Source of the DNA: Luidia sarsii
Lineage: Eukaryota; Echinodermata; Asteroidea; Paxillosida; Luidiidae
Length of the DNA: 64,000 nucleotides
Direction of reading: 5' to 3'
Assembly (NCBI GenBank): GCA_949987565.1
Contig: OX465111.1
Coordinates: 5,142,921-5,206,920, forward strand
Numbering within the stretch: position 1 is the first letter of the stretch; each line of letters starts with the position of its first letter. A model generated the notes under the pieces. It was not told where the DNA came from. It made no database searches and saw only the letters and a list, made by a program, of their open reading frames with translations. The translations under genes and the position numbers were made by a program. Positions 11,115-23,689 of this stretch are shown one piece after another.

Positions 11115-11335
11115 CATTTTGAGAAAGGTCCTGCTAGGATCGAAACGTTAGGCCCACTAAATTTTAAGATTTGAATTTTGGTAATATTAGTCAGTAAGCA
11201 GTTTGCAATATTTTTTGTATATCAAGAAATAATATACGTGAATGTTGCAAACTGCTTTTTGACTTGGAAATCTCAGATTTAAAGGAGCCTGGCTTTCCGA
11301 CGCTAGCAGGACCTTTCTCGAAGCAAAATGGTGTC
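11115..11335. mobile_element. MITE-like copy, 'GGATCGAAACGTTAGGCC' family
   Basis: GGTCCTGCTAGGATCGAAAC opens the copy, two opposed GTTGCAAACTGC-type modules follow, and ACGCTAGCAGGACCTTTCTC closes it. Confidence 0.6.
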
Positions 11336-11499
11336 ACCTCGTTGAATGTGATTATAATCGAGATAGGGTTTCTAATTGGCTAGCTATCGAAAGAAGAAAG
11401 CTAAGAAGGCCTATTGTTCGTTTAGCAATTCTTGAACAAAAACTAGATCCTGGAGTACCTGTGGGGTATGAAGGAATGTGGAGCCGAATGGGCAGTTTG

Positions 11500-11957
11500 C
11501 CTGGTCATTGATATTTCATACATATTCATGAGCGGTGCGGCCAATGATTGGCTGGGCGCCATCTGTGGAATGTTTGACCGCCGTTCGTGAACACGCAACA
11601 TAGGGCGCGCGGAAGCCTTGTGCCAGTGCACTGGCTGCGGCTGGGAATAGCCCGCGAGGCAATGAGAACTGGCTGCAGCCGCTAGTCAGCGACTTCCATA
11701 GGCCCGCGTGCAACTTGAAGCCGGGACCGTACGGCCAGTGATTAGACAATGCCTCACGCACTACTGACGCACGTGGAAAGCCATTCAGTTTGGCCGCCAT
11801 CTTAGCACATGTGTGACCGCCATGGAATTACAGCGAAGTGGCTAGAAACTATCGGATCGAGTTACCCTGCTTCGGGTCGAATTCCCCCCAAATTTCAGGA
11901 CGAGAGCTCGGCGCTATCTGGACCTACATCGTCTACTCTGTGACTGGGTACGTGAAG
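11500..11957 (+). promoter_or_regulatory. GC/CpG-rich promoter-like segment with possible first exon
   Basis: This stretch has many CpGs compared with the AT-rich flanks. It includes a GACCGCCATGG start context at about 11817-11827 that opens only an 8-codon frame. The end GTGAAG|GTAGGC at 11957/11958 is a strong splice donor. It lies just upstream of the mini-exon array on the same strand, so it may be that transcription unit's 5' exon. This is inference only. Confidence 0.35.
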
Positions 11958-12653
11958 GTAGGCCTACGTGTCTTTTCGAGGCATTTTTAAGTCATGCCAA
12001 ATCCTGTCGGGAACGGCAATAAATATCTGAGGAAATTATTAACCTATGCTAATGGCGACACGGGACCCAACACGTAGTTTCAACAACGTACATGTAGTTT
12101 GATAGCAGAAAATGATGCAAAGACCAACATAAAATGTACCCATTCGGCAAGATTTTCGTTTAATACCTACACCTTAATGGGTGAAAAACCCTATCCACAA
12201 TAGACCACCTACCGTACCGGTATCGTTAGTCCGAGTAACTTGGACCCGACAAGTCACCCTTTTTTATCGAATTTTGAAATGTTGAGGGTCGGGTGACTAG
12301 GGTCCAAGGACGACGTGTAAATTTCCGCTTGAACCGGGACTTTGAAAAAAACAACCCTTCCGAAATCCTCAGATTTCCCCTTCAAAACACTTTTCTTTTA
12401 CTCGCGTTTTGGAAAAAGGAGAAATTTTCACTCAGTTGACCGAGACGATTTTCTCCCGTCCGACGAGCCAAAAGGCGGCCATCTTTAATTTCAAATTGAA
12501 ACGGTATAATACTACTGTAGTCTGTACACGTAAACACATAAATCAATGACGTTTTGGCAGGTCCGTGCGCGCGCACGCACACACTTACACAGACCCACTG
12601 TACGTATCTAATTTAGTTGATAGTCACATTCTTTGGTATTTTTTAATTCGCAG

Positions 12654-12692
12654 TGACTTCTGAATACAAGAAAGGGTATCACTTTCTAAGTT
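12654..12692 (+). other. Candidate mini-exon A (39 bp)
   Basis: Follows TTTTTAATTCGCAG and is followed by GTACGT. It starts TGACTTCTGAATACAAG. In the frame shared with copies B and D it reads TSEYKKGYHFLS. It lies in the first recognisable unit and shares its acceptor flank (TAGTCACATTCTTTGGTATT) with B. Confidence 0.35.
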
Positions 12693-12994
12693 GTACGTTT
12701 CTAGAGAAAGAGCTTTAACTGTGCATTGATGGTGTTCATAATCTATGTTCTTGTTCATTTGTTGTACAAACAAATCTCAGCCATCTATTCTTTCCCTGTC
12801 CACGAATTATATGCCTGCATTTTTCCCCCAAATTCAATATTGTCAAAAGATAATTATATCAAAATTGCTGTTTTGTTTGCCCAATTGTTTCCATGGCTTT
12901 CTGGTGATCTTAGTGAACAGCTGAGTGATGTTATGAACCAGTTTGAATGTACGTATTTAATTAGTCACATTCTTTGGTATTTTTTAATTTGCAG

Positions 12995-13042
12995 TGACTT
13001 CTGAGAAATCAGAAAGGATATCATCATCTGCAGTTTACAATG
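12995..13042 (+). other. Candidate mini-exon B (48 bp)
   Basis: Acceptor TTTTTAATTTGCAG, donor AATG|GTAAGG. The shared frame reads TSEKSERISSSAVYN. It is 48 bp, unlike the 50-bp C copies, so its end phase differs. Confidence 0.4.
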
Positions 13043-13770
13043 GTAAGGAAAAGTTTTCATGCTTAGAATTTGGATGGAAACATTTTGCTACTGCATTAAT
13101 CACCAAACTGTTTTCAGCTTTCCAAGAATGCATGCTAACACTGGATGATATGCATTTTTCTTCATACAATTTTGCATCATCTTATATTGTAATATTTGTA
13201 TCTCTACCATACAGTTGGTGGATTTTAAAACCTGAACATTAATTGTCTTTGTTTATTCTGTTTTGAATGCATACATAGTGTACATACTTGTATTTACATG
13301 CAGATACTGTGTTACAGTCGGACTCTCATAGATATTGCATTCAAACTGCATATACATTTCACCCCTGTTTTCAAATAATTTATCAATTATGAATGTTGTG
13401 ATATACCTCTGTATTGAATTACATTCACACTGTCATTCAAAAACAAATTAGTGTATTCAACTGCTCCCTCCATCACTTCCTCTTCTCTTTCCCATTCTCT
13501 TCCCTCCTCCCCTTCTGATGCTCCTCCCCTTCTCTTCTCCCATCATCCCCTCCTCCCCATCCTCCCCACTCCTCCCCTCCCTCCTCCCCCCTCCTCCCCT
13601 CCCTCCCCTCCTCCCCTCCCTCCTCCCCTCCCTCCCCTCCTCCCCTCCCCCTTCCCCTCCTCCCCTCCTCCCCTCCTCCCCTCCTCCCTCCTCCCCTCCC
13701 CTCTCTCCTCTAAACTCTCAAAATGTTGATTGATTTAATGACACATTCTTCACTGTCTTTGAAATTGCAG

Positions 13771-13820
13771 TGATCTCAGGGAAACTCCACGAGGAACACC
13801 AGCTTGTCCATTATGCAGTG
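13771..13820 (+). other. Candidate mini-exon C1 (50 bp)
   Basis: Acceptor TCTTTGAAATTGCAG, donor CAGTG|GTACGT. After a 2-base split codon it reads ISGKLHEEHQLVHYAV without a stop. This copy has CAC GAG at the H-E codons. A second frame (DLRETPRGTPACPLCSG) is also open. Confidence 0.45.
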
Positions 13821-14616
13821 GTACGTTATGTTCTTAACAAATTAAAATTTTGAATGAAAGGTGTATGATGCAAAACGTCAGACAAAATGCTGAGATGATG
13901 AGATCATGATATGAACTGTTTTCAGCTTTCCAATAAACTGCCTTATACATGTAGTTGGATAGAATTGTTATTTATGTCAGCATTACCTTCTAACAGTGAA
14001 ATGTACATGTGTATGCATGCTAAAACTGAATGATATGCATTTTCCTTCTATTCTTTCTCTGTCCAAGAATTGTATGCCAGCAATTTTGTTTCCAAATTCA
14101 ATATTTTCAAAAGATTATTATATCAAAACTACAGCTTTGTTTGCCCAAATATTTCCATGGCTTTCTGGTGTTCTAATTGAACTTTTTACATTGTCTTTGT
14201 TTATTCTCTTTTGAATTTGAATGCATACATAGTGTACATACTTGTATTTACATGCAGACACTGTACTCCTGTATTTTGCACAGCTTACAGTCAGACCCTC
14301 ATAGATATTACATTCAAACTGTATTTATGTTTCACCCCTGTTTTCAAATAATTTGTCAATTATGAATGATGTGATATACGTCTGTATTGAATTACATTCA
14401 CACTGTGTCATTCAAAAATCAAGCCTTCTATGTTCATAATTAGTGTATTCAACTGCTCCCTCCATCACTTCCTCTGTTGCTCCTCTCTTCTTCTCCCGTC
14501 ATTTTCCCCTCCTCCCCTCCCCGCCCCTGCCCCCTGCCCCCTTCTTTCCTCTCTTTTTCTCTCTCAAAATGTTGATTGATTTAATGACACATTCTTAACT
14601 GTCTTTGAAATTGCAG

Positions 14617-14666
14617 TGATCTCAGGGAAACTCCGCGAGGAACACCAGCTTGTCCATTATGCAGTG
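14617..14666 (+). other. Candidate mini-exon C2 (50 bp)
   Basis: Same borders as C1. One difference, CAC to CGC, changes His to Arg in the ISGKLHEEHQ frame. Confidence 0.45.
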
Positions 14667-15397
14667 GTACGTAATGTCCTTAACAATTTAAGATTTTAAA
14701 TGGAAGGTGTATGATGCAAAATGTCAGACAAGATGCTGAGATCATGATATAAAATGTTTTCAGCTTTCCAAGAAACTGTCTTATAATTGGGTAGAATTGT
14801 TATTTATGTCAGCATTATACCTTCTAACAGTGAAATGTACATGTGTATTCATGCTAACACTGAATGATATTCATTTTTCTTCATACAATTTTGCATCATC
14901 TTATATTGTAATATTTGTATCTCTACCATACAACAGGTGGATTTTAAAACCTGAACATTAATTGTCTTTGTCTATTCTGTTTTCAATGCATACATAGTGT
15001 ACATACTTGTGTTTACATGCAGACACTGTACTCCTGTATTTTGCAGTGTTACAGTCGGACTCTCATAGATATTACATTCAAACTGTATTAACATTTCACC
15101 CCTGTTTTCAAATAATTTGTCAATTATGAATGTTGTCATATACCTCTGTATTGAATTACATTCATACTGTCATTCAAAAAACAAATTAGTGTATTCAACT
15201 GCTCCCTCCATCACCCCCTTCTCTTTCCCATTCTCATCCCTCCTCCCCTTCTGTTGCTCCTCCCCTTCTCTTCCTCCCTCATTTTCTCCCGTCATCTTCC
15301 CCCTCCTCCCCCTCCCTCGACCCTCATCTTTCCTCTCTTTCTCTCACAAAATGTTGATTGATTTAATGAGAATTCTTAACCATCTTTGAAATTGCAG

Positions 15398-15447
15398 TGA
15401 TCTCAGGGAAACTCCATGAAGAACACCAGCTTGTCCATTATGCAGTG
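15398..15447 (+). other. Candidate mini-exon C3 (50 bp)
   Basis: Same borders; CAT GAA replaces CAC GAG, both synonymous in the ISGKLHEEHQ frame. The downstream flank here is the AAGCACATTTTCTACAAAC type. Confidence 0.45.
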
Positions 15448-16082
15448 GTACGTTATGTTCTTAACAGGTTAACATTTTAACATTTTTAATTGTGCATCCC
15501 ATCCTGAAGCTTTATTTACATCTGTAGTCTTTTGTTTTCTTTGAAGAGAAAGCACATTTTCTACAAACAAGAATACTGTAATCCTGTTTTCATTTTGTTT
15601 TAGAAAGAGTTTCTGATACATGATTTTATTGTTCAAGTGTTACAGTCACTCTCATAGCTATTATAATCAAACTGTATTCATGTTTCACCCCTCTTTTCAA
15701 ATAATTTGTCAATAATGAGTCGTGTGGTATACCTCTGTATTGAATTACACTCAAATTGTCATTAAAATAACAGCCTACTATGTTTATAATTAGAGCATTC
15801 ATTAAACTGCTCCCTCTGTCACTTCCTCTTCTCTTTCCCATTCTCTTCCTTCCTCCCTTGCTCCTCCCCTCTTGCTCCTCCCTCCTCTTCTCTCCTCTTC
15901 CTCCTCCCCTTCCCCTCCTCCCCCTCCTCCTCCTCCTCCTCTCCTCCCTCCCCCCTCCTCCCCTCCTCCCCTCCTCCCCTCCTCCCTCCTCCCTCCTCCC
16001 TCCTGCCCTCCCCTCTCTCCTCTAAACTCTCAAAATGTTGATTGATTTAATGACACATTCTTAACCATCTTTGAAATTGCAG

Positions 16083-16132
16083 TGATCTCAGGGAAACTCC
16101 ATGAAGAACACCAGCTTGTCCATTATGCAGTG
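16083..16132 (+). other. Candidate mini-exon C4 (50 bp)
   Basis: Identical to C3 over the 50 bp; donor GTACGTAATG. Confidence 0.45.
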
Positions 16133-17026
16133 GTACGTAATGTTCTTAACAAATAAACATTTTCAATGGAAGGTGTATGATGCAAAACGTCAGACAATAT
16201 GCTGAGATCATGATATAAACTGTTTTCAGCTTTCCAAGAAACTGTCTTATAATTGAGTAGAATTGTTATTTATGTCAGCATTATACCTTCTAACAGTGAA
16301 ATGTACATGTGTATGCATGCTAACACTGGATGATATGCATTTTTCTTCATACAATTTTGCATCATCTTATATTGTAATATTTGTATCTCTACCATACAGT
16401 TGGTGGATTTTAAAACCTGAACATTAATTGTCTTTGTTTATTCTGTTTTGAATGCATACATAGTGTACATACTTGTATTTACATGCAGATACTGTGTTAC
16501 AGTCGGACTCTCATAGATATTGCATTCAAACTGCATATACATTTCACCCCTGTTTTCAAATAATTTATCAATTATGAATGTTTTGATATACCTTTGTATT
16601 GAATTACATTCACACTGTGTCTTTCAAGAAACAAGCCTTCTATGTACATAATTAGTGTATTCAACTGCTCCCTCCATCACTTCCTCTTCTCTTTCCCATT
16701 CTCTTCCCTCCTGCCCTTCTGTTGCCCCTCCTCCCCCTCCTCCCCCTCCTCCCCCTCCTCCCCCTCCCCCTCCCCTCCTCCCCCTCCCCTCCTCCCCCTC
16801 CCCTCCTCCCCCTCCCCTCCTCCCCCTCCTCCCCCTCCTCCCCCTCTTCCCCTCCTCCCCTCCTCCCCTCCTCCCCTCCTCCCCTCCTCCCCCTCCTCCC
16901 CCTCCTCCCCCTCCTCCCCTCCTCCCCTCCTCCCCTTCCTCACCTCCCTTCCTCCCCTCTCTCATCTAAACTCTCAAAATGTTGATTGATTTATTGACAC
17001 ATTCTTAACCATCTTTGAAATTGCAG

Positions 17027-17076
17027 TGATCTCAGGGAAACTCCATGAAGAACACCAGCTTGTCCATTATGCAGTG
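17027..17076 (+). other. Candidate mini-exon C5 (50 bp)
   Basis: Identical to C3, preceded by a pyrimidine tract of about 300 bp (16670-16970). Confidence 0.45.
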
Positions 17077-17852
17077 GTACGTTATGTTCTTAACAGGTTA
17101 ACATTTAAACATTTTTAATTGTGCATCCCATCCTGAAGCTTTATTTACATCTGTAGTCCATGATTTTGTCTATCTTCAATCTTTTGTTTTCTTTGAAGAG
17201 AAAGCACATTTTCTACAAACAAGAATACTCTAATCCTGTTTTCATTTTGTTTTAGAAAGAGTTTCTGATACATGATTTTATTGTTCAAGTGTTACAGTCA
17301 CTCTCATAGCTATTATAATCAAACTGTATTCATGTTTCACCCCTCTTTTCAAATAATTTGTCAATAATGAGTCGTGTGGTATACCTCTGTATTGAATTAC
17401 ACTCAAATTGTCATTAAAATAACAGCCTACTATGTTTATAATTAGAGCATTCATTCAATTGCTCACTCTGTCACTTCCTCTCCTCTTTCCCATTCTCTTC
17501 CTTCCTCCCTTGCTCCTCCCCTCTTGCTCCTCCCCTCCTCTTCTCCTCTCTTCCTCCTCCCCTCCCCCTCCCCCTCCTCCTCCCCCTCCTCCCCTCCCCC
17601 TCCTCTTGCTCCTCCCCTCCTCCCCTCCCCTCCTCCCCCTCCTCCCCTCCTCCCCCTCCTCCCCTCCTCCCCCTCCTCCCCCTCCTCCTCCTCTCCTCCC
17701 CTCCTCCCCTCCTCCCCTCCTCCCCTCCTCCCCTCCTCCCCTCCTCCCCTCCTCCCTCCTCCCTCCTCCCTCCTGCCCTCCCCTCTCTCCTCTAAGCTCT
17801 CAAAATGTTGATTGATTTAATGACACATTCTTAACCATCTTTGAAATTGCAG

Positions 17853-17902
17853 TGATCTCAGGGAAACTCCATGAAGAACACCAGCTTGTCCATTATGCAG
17901 TG
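17853..17902 (+). other. Candidate mini-exon C6 (50 bp)
   Basis: Identical to C3, preceded by a pyrimidine tract of about 330 bp with (CCCCTCCT)n runs. Confidence 0.45.
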
Positions 17903-18646
17903 GTACGTAATGTTCTTAACAATTAAACATTTTAAATGAAAGGTGTATGATGCAAAACGTCAGACAAGATGCTGAGATCATGATATAAAATGTTTTCAGT
18001 TTTCCAAGAAACTGTCTTATAATTGGGTAGAATTGTTATTTATGTCAGCATTATACCTTCTAACAGTGAAATGTACATGTGTATGCATGCTAACACTGAA
18101 TGATATTCATTTTTGCTTCACACAATTTTGCATCATCTTATATTGTAATATTTGTATCTCTACCATACAGTTGATGTATTTTTAAACCTGAACATTAATT
18201 GTCTTTGTTTATTCTGTTTTGAATGCATACATAGTGTACATACTTGTATTTACATGCAGACACTGTACTCCTGTATTTTGCAGTGTTACAGTCGGACTCT
18301 CATAGATATTACATTCAAACTGTATTTACATTTCACCCGTTTTCAAATAATTTGTCAATTATGAATGTTGTCATATACCTCTGTATTGAATTACATTCAT
18401 ACTGTCATTCAAAAACAAATTAGTGTATTCAACTGCTCCCTCCATCACTTCCTCTTCTCTTTCCCATTCTCTTCCCTCCTCCCCTTTTGTTGCTCCTCCC
18501 CTTCTCTTCCTCCCCTCATTTTCTCCCGTCATCTTCCCCCTCCTCCTCCCCTCCTCCCCATCCCTCCGCCCCCTTCTTTCATCTCTTTCTCTCACAAAAT
18601 GTTGATTGATTTAATGACACATTCTTAACTGTCTTTGAAATTGCAG

Positions 18647-18696
18647 TGATCTCAGGGAAACTCCACGATGAACACCAGCTTGTCCATTATGCAGTG
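18647..18696 (+). other. Candidate mini-exon C7 (50 bp)
   Basis: CAC GAT at the H-E position (Glu to Asp in the ISGKLHEEHQ frame); otherwise like C1. Confidence 0.45.
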
Positions 18697-19450
18697 GTAC
18701 GTTATGTTCTTAACAGGTTAACATTTTAACATTTTTAATTGTGCATCCTATCCTGAAGCTTTATTTACATCTGTAGTCCATGATTTTGCTATCTTCAATC
18801 TTTTGTTTCCTTTGAAGAGAAAGCACATTTTCTACAAACAAGAATACTCTAATCCTGTTTTCATTTTGTTTTAGAAAGAGTTTCTGATTCATGATTTTAT
18901 TGTTCAGGTGTTACAGTCACTCTCATAGCTATTATAATCAAACTGTATTCATGTTTCACCCCTCTTTTCAAATAATTTGTCAATAATGAGTCGTGTGGTA
19001 TACCTCTGTATTGAAATACACTCAAATTGTCATTAAAATAACGGCCTACTATGTTTATAATTAGAGCATTCATTCAATTGCTCACTCTGTCACTTCCTCT
19101 TCTCTTTCCCATTCTCTTCCTTCATCCCTTGCTCCTCCCCTCTTGCTCCTCCCCTCCTCTTCTCCTCTCTTCCTCCTCCCCTCCCCCTCCCCCTCCTCCT
19201 CCCCCTCCTCCCCTCCCCCTCCTCTTGCTCCTCCCCTCCTCCCCCTCCTCCCCTCCTCCCCCTCCTCCCCTCCTCCCCCTCCTCCCCCTCCTCCTCCTCT
19301 CCTCCCCTCCTCCCCTCCTCCCCTCCTCCCCTCCTCCCCTCCTCCCCTCCTCCCTCCTCCCTCCTCCCTCCTGCCCTCCCCTCTCTCCTCTAAGCTCTCA
19401 AAATGTTGATTGATTTAATGACACATTCTTAACCATCTTTGAAATTGCAG

Positions 19451-19500
19451 TGATCTCAGGGAAACTCCATGAAGAACACCAGCTTGTCCATTATGCAGTG
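19451..19500 (+). other. Candidate mini-exon C8 (50 bp)
   Basis: Identical to C3 and the last of the eight C copies. The tract in its unit (20.03-22.66 kb) is the longest of the array. Confidence 0.45.
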
Positions 19501-20029
19501 GTACGTTATGTTCTTAACAGTTTAACATTTTCAATGAAAGGTGTATGATGTCAGACAAGATGCTGAGATCATGATATTAACTGTTTTCAGCTTTCCTAGA
19601 AACTGTCTTATAATTGGGTAGAATTGTTATTTATGTCAGCATTACCTTCTAACAGTGAAATGTACATGTGTATGCATGCTAACACTGGATGATATGCATT
19701 TTTCTTCATACAATTTTGCATCATCTTATATTGTAATATTTGTATCTCTACCATACAGTTGGTGGATTTTAAACCTGAACATTAATTGTCTTTGTTTATT
19801 CTGTTTTGAATGCATATATCGTGTACATACTTGTATTTACATGCAGATACTGTACTCCTGTATTTTGCAGTGTTACAGTTGGACTCTCATAGATATTACA
19901 TTCAAACTGTATTTACATTTCACCCCTGTTTTCAAATAATTTGTCAATTATGAATGTTGTCATATACCTCTGTATTGAATTACATTCATATTGTCATTCA
20001 AAAAACAAATTAGTGTATTCAACTGCTCC

Positions 20030-22665
20030 CTCCGTCACCCCCTTCTCTTCCCATTCTCATCCCTCCTCCCCTTTTGTTGCTCCTCCCCTCCTCTTCCTCC
20101 CCTCTTTCCCCTCTTCCTCCCCTCCTCTTCCTCCCCTCCTCTTCCCCCCTCCTCTTCCTCCCCTCCTCTTCCTCCCCTCCTCTTCCTCCCCTCCTCTTCC
20201 TCCCCTCCTTTTCCTCCCCTCCTCTGTCTCCCCTCCTCTGTCTCCCCTCCTCTGTCTCCCCTCCTCTGTCTCCCCTCCTCTGTCTCCCCTCCTCTTCCTC
20301 CCCTCCCCTCCCCTCCTCTTCCTCCTCCCCTCTTCCTCCCCTCCTCTTCCTCCCCTCCTCTTCCTCCCCTCCTCTTCATCCCCTCCTCTTCCTCCCCTTC
20401 CTCCCCTCCTCTTCCTCCTCTCCTCTTCCTCCCCTCCTCTTCCTCCCCTCCTCTTCCTCCCCACCTCTTCCTTCCCTCCTCTTCTTCCCCTCCTCTTCCT
20501 CCCCTCCTCTTCCTCCCTCCTCTTCCTCCCCTCTTCTTCCTCCCCTCCTCTTCCTTCCCTCCTCTTCCTCCCCTCCTCTTCCTCCCCCCTCTTCCTCCCC
20601 CTCCTCCCCACCTCTTCCTCCCTTCCTCTTCCTCCCCTCATCTTCCTCCCCTCCTCTTCCTCCCCTCCTCTTCCTTCCCTCCTCTTCCTCCCCTCCTCTT
20701 CATCCCCACCGTTTCCTCCCCTCCTCTTCCTTCCTCTTCCTCCCCTCCTCTTCCTCCCCTCCTTTTTCTCCCCTCTTCCTCCCCTCCTCTTCCTCCCCTT
20801 CCTCCCCACCGCTTCCTCCCTTCCTCTTCCTCCCCTCATCTTCCTCCCCTCCTCTTCCTTCCCTCCTCTTCCTCCCCTCCTCTTCCTCCCCACCGTTTCC
20901 TCCCCTCATCTTCCTTCCTCTTCCTCCCCTCCTCTTCCTTCCTCTTCCTCCCCTCCTCTTCCTCCCCTCCTTTTTCTCCCCTCCTCTTCCTCCCCTCCTC
21001 TTCCTCCCCTCCTCTTCCTCCCCACCTCTTCCTTCCCTCCTCTTCCTCCCCTCCTCTTCCTCCCCTCCTCTTCTTCCCCTCCTCTTCCTCCCCTCCTCTT
21101 CCTCCCCCCCTCTTCTCCCCCCTCTTCCTCCCCCTCCTCCCCACCTCTTCCTCCCTTCCTCTTCCTCCCCTCATCTTCCTCCCCTCCTCTTCCTCCTCCC
21201 CTCTTCCTCCCCTCCTCTTCCTCCCCTCCTCCTCCCCTCCTCTTCCTCCCCTCCTCTTCCTCCCCTCCTCTTCCTCCCCTCCTCTTCATCCCCTCCTCTT
21301 CCTCCCCTTCCTCCCCTCCTCTTCCTCCTCTTCTCTTCCTCCCCTCCTCTTCCTCCCCTCCTCTTCCTCCCCTCCTCTTCCTCCCCTCCTCTTCCTCCCC
21401 TCCTTTTCCTCCCCTCCTCTTCCTCTCCACCTCTTCCTCCCCTCCTCTTCCTCCCCTCCTCTTCCTCCCCTCCTCTTCCTCCCCTCCTCTTCCTCCCCTC
21501 CTCTTCCTCCCCTCCTCTTCCTCCCTCCTCTTCCTCCCCTCCTCTTCCTCCCCTCCTCTTCCTCCCCTCCTCTTCCTCCCCTCCTCTTCCTCCCCTCCTC
21601 TTCCTCCCCTCCTCTTCCTCCCCTCCTCTTCCTCCCCTCCTTTTCCTCCCCTCCTCTTCCTCCCCTCCTCTTCCTCCCCTCCTCTTCCTCCCTCCTCTGT
21701 CTCCCTCCTCTGTCTCCCCCTCCTCTGTCTCCCCTCCTCTGTCTCCCCTCCTCTGTCTCCCCTCCTCTGTCTCCCCTCCTCTGTCTCCCCTCCTCTTCCT
21801 CCCCTCCTCTGTCTCCCTCCTCTTCCTCCCCTCCCCTCCCCCTCCTCTTCCTCCCCTCCTCTTCCTCCCTCCTCCTCTTCCTCCCCTCCTCTTCCTCCCC
21901 TCCTCTTCCTCCCCTCCTCTTCCTCCCCTCCTCTTCCTCCCCTCCTCTTCCTCCCCTCCTCTTCCTCCCCTCCTCTTCCTCCCCTCCTCTTCCTCCCCTC
22001 CTCTTCCTCCCCTCCTCTGTCTCCCCTCCTCTGTCTCCCCTCCTCTGTCTCCCCTCCTCTGTCTCCCCTCCTCTGTCTCCCCTCCTCTTCCTCCCCTCCC
22101 CTCCCCTCCTCTTCCTCCCCTCCTCTTCCTCCCCTCCTCTTCCTCCCCTCCTCTTCCTCCCTCCTCTTCCTCCCTCCTCTTCCTCCCCTCCTCTTCCTCC
22201 CCTCCTCTGTCTCCCCTCCTCTTCCTCCCCTCCTCTTCCTCCCCTCCTCTTCCTCCCCTCCTCTTCCTCCCCTCCTCTTCCTCCCCTCCTCTGTCTCCCC
22301 TCCTCTGTCTCCCCTCCTCTGTCTCCCCTCCTCTGTCTCCCCTCCTCTGTCTCCCCTCCTCTTCCTCCCCTCCCCTCCCCTCCTCTTCCTCCCCTCCTCT
22401 TCCTCCCTCCTCTTCCTCCCCTCCTCTTCCTCCCCTCCTCTTCCTCCCCTCCTCTTCCTCCCCTCCTCTTCCTCCCCTCCTCTGTCTCCCCTCCTCTGTC
22501 TCCCCTCCTCTGTCTCCCCTCCTCTGTCTCCCCTCCTCTGTCTCCCCTCCTCTGTCTCCCCTCCTCTGTCTCCCCTCCTCTTCCTCCCCTCCTCTGTCTC
22601 CCCTCCTCTTCCTCCCCTCCCCTCCCCTCCTCTTCCTCCCCTCCTCCTCTTCTCCCCTTCTCCGT
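20030..22665. repeat. 2.6-kb pyrimidine tract, 14-bp minisatellite
   Basis: The unit is CCTCTTCCTCCCCT, with a variant CCTCTGTCTCCCCT in blocks of about five or more (near 20221, 21690, 22015, 22290, 22485), usually ended by a CCCTCCCCTCCCCT run. The + strand is essentially all C and T apart from sparse G in the variant. Frames of about 900 codons open on the + strand are artefacts of a stop-free repeat. Confidence 0.95.
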
Positions 22666-22968
22666 CCCTACTGTAAATCTCTCAGCTATGACATCAGCCT
22701 TCCACTGGGTTGGCTTGAGGCTGCTCTTTTTCTCCCCGAACCCTTTATGCTATTCGTGTGAACATTAGAAGCCTTTTGTTTCAACAGATCTCAAAACCAG
22801 TGATTCAGCTACTGTCATTCTTAATCCAAAAAATGTATGCCCAATAAATAGATATCCTCAAAAGAGTTTATTTCTAAGAAAACAGCTGGGTAATATTATG
22901 AACCAGTTGGAAGGTACTGATTTTATTATTAACGATGTCCCATTGTACTGGTACTTTTGAAATTGCAG

Positions 22969-23020
22969 TGACTTCTGAGAAACATCCAGAAAGAGTATCA
23001 GCATGTGTTGTACTACAGTG
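22969..23020 (+). other. Candidate mini-exon D (52 bp)
   Basis: Acceptor TTTTGAAATTGCAG, donor ACAGTG|GTAAGT, the best donor of the set. The shared frame reads TSEKHPERVSACVVLQ. Its upstream flank (TATGAACCAGTTGGAAGGTA) resembles that of B at 12930-12950, so B and D may be the ancestral edge units. Confidence 0.4.
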
Positions 23021-23689
23021 GTAAGTTAAACCTCCCCTTTGCTTTAGTTTGAATGGAAGTATTTTAGTTTATGCTTGTATAGTCAAAATGAGCTTATTTA
23101 CATCAACATATTGTAGAATTTGCCACATTGATATGTATTTTCCCCCTCTGAAAATTGTGCAACCTTCCAATATCATTATTATTTACTGGAGATGAGTTTG
23201 CAACACTTGTACATGTTGTATTTCACTTTATGATTTTTTTTTAATTTGTAAATATCAGATCTGCATTTCATTATGAATGTTTCTCTGCCGATTCTTTTTA
23301 TTTGGCGTAAAATTTCTATCGTATTCAATTTACAATAGTTCTGTGTGAATTCACCTCATTTGAAGATTGATGTTTTATTTTACATTTTGGTACAAATCAA
23401 ATTTTGCATCTTATGAAATGAATTTTATTTTGCTTTGAATATCAATTTATACTTTGTTACTAAAATGTTTGGATGAACACTGTACAAAAATCTTCTATCT
23501 GATGTATTATTCAGTGCATATGCTACAAACAGGAATCTTACATGTATAATGATGTTGTTCATTTTGTTCTGTAACTGTCTGATACCTGACTTTATTTTTA
23601 TCAATTTTCACCAAACTATGTTTCACCATTTTCTTTTTAATTTGTGTTGATTAGCTGGTGATATACCTATAGTATAGACTGATACTGTC

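Noticed and set aside
12382..12582. Short - strand ORF beside the array's first unit
   Set aside because: No recognisable domain, no splice borders and no conservation with other units.
13771..13820. Box C/D snoRNA cluster instead of mini-exons
   Set aside because: There is no RTGATGA box C or CTGA box D with terminal stem; the TGATCTC start is not a C box.
19941..22768. Open frames of about 900 codons in three + strand frames (Leu/Pro/Ser-rich)
   Set aside because: The region is a 14-bp C/T-only satellite. Stop codons need A, so all + frames are open. There is no start context, splice site or codon bias.
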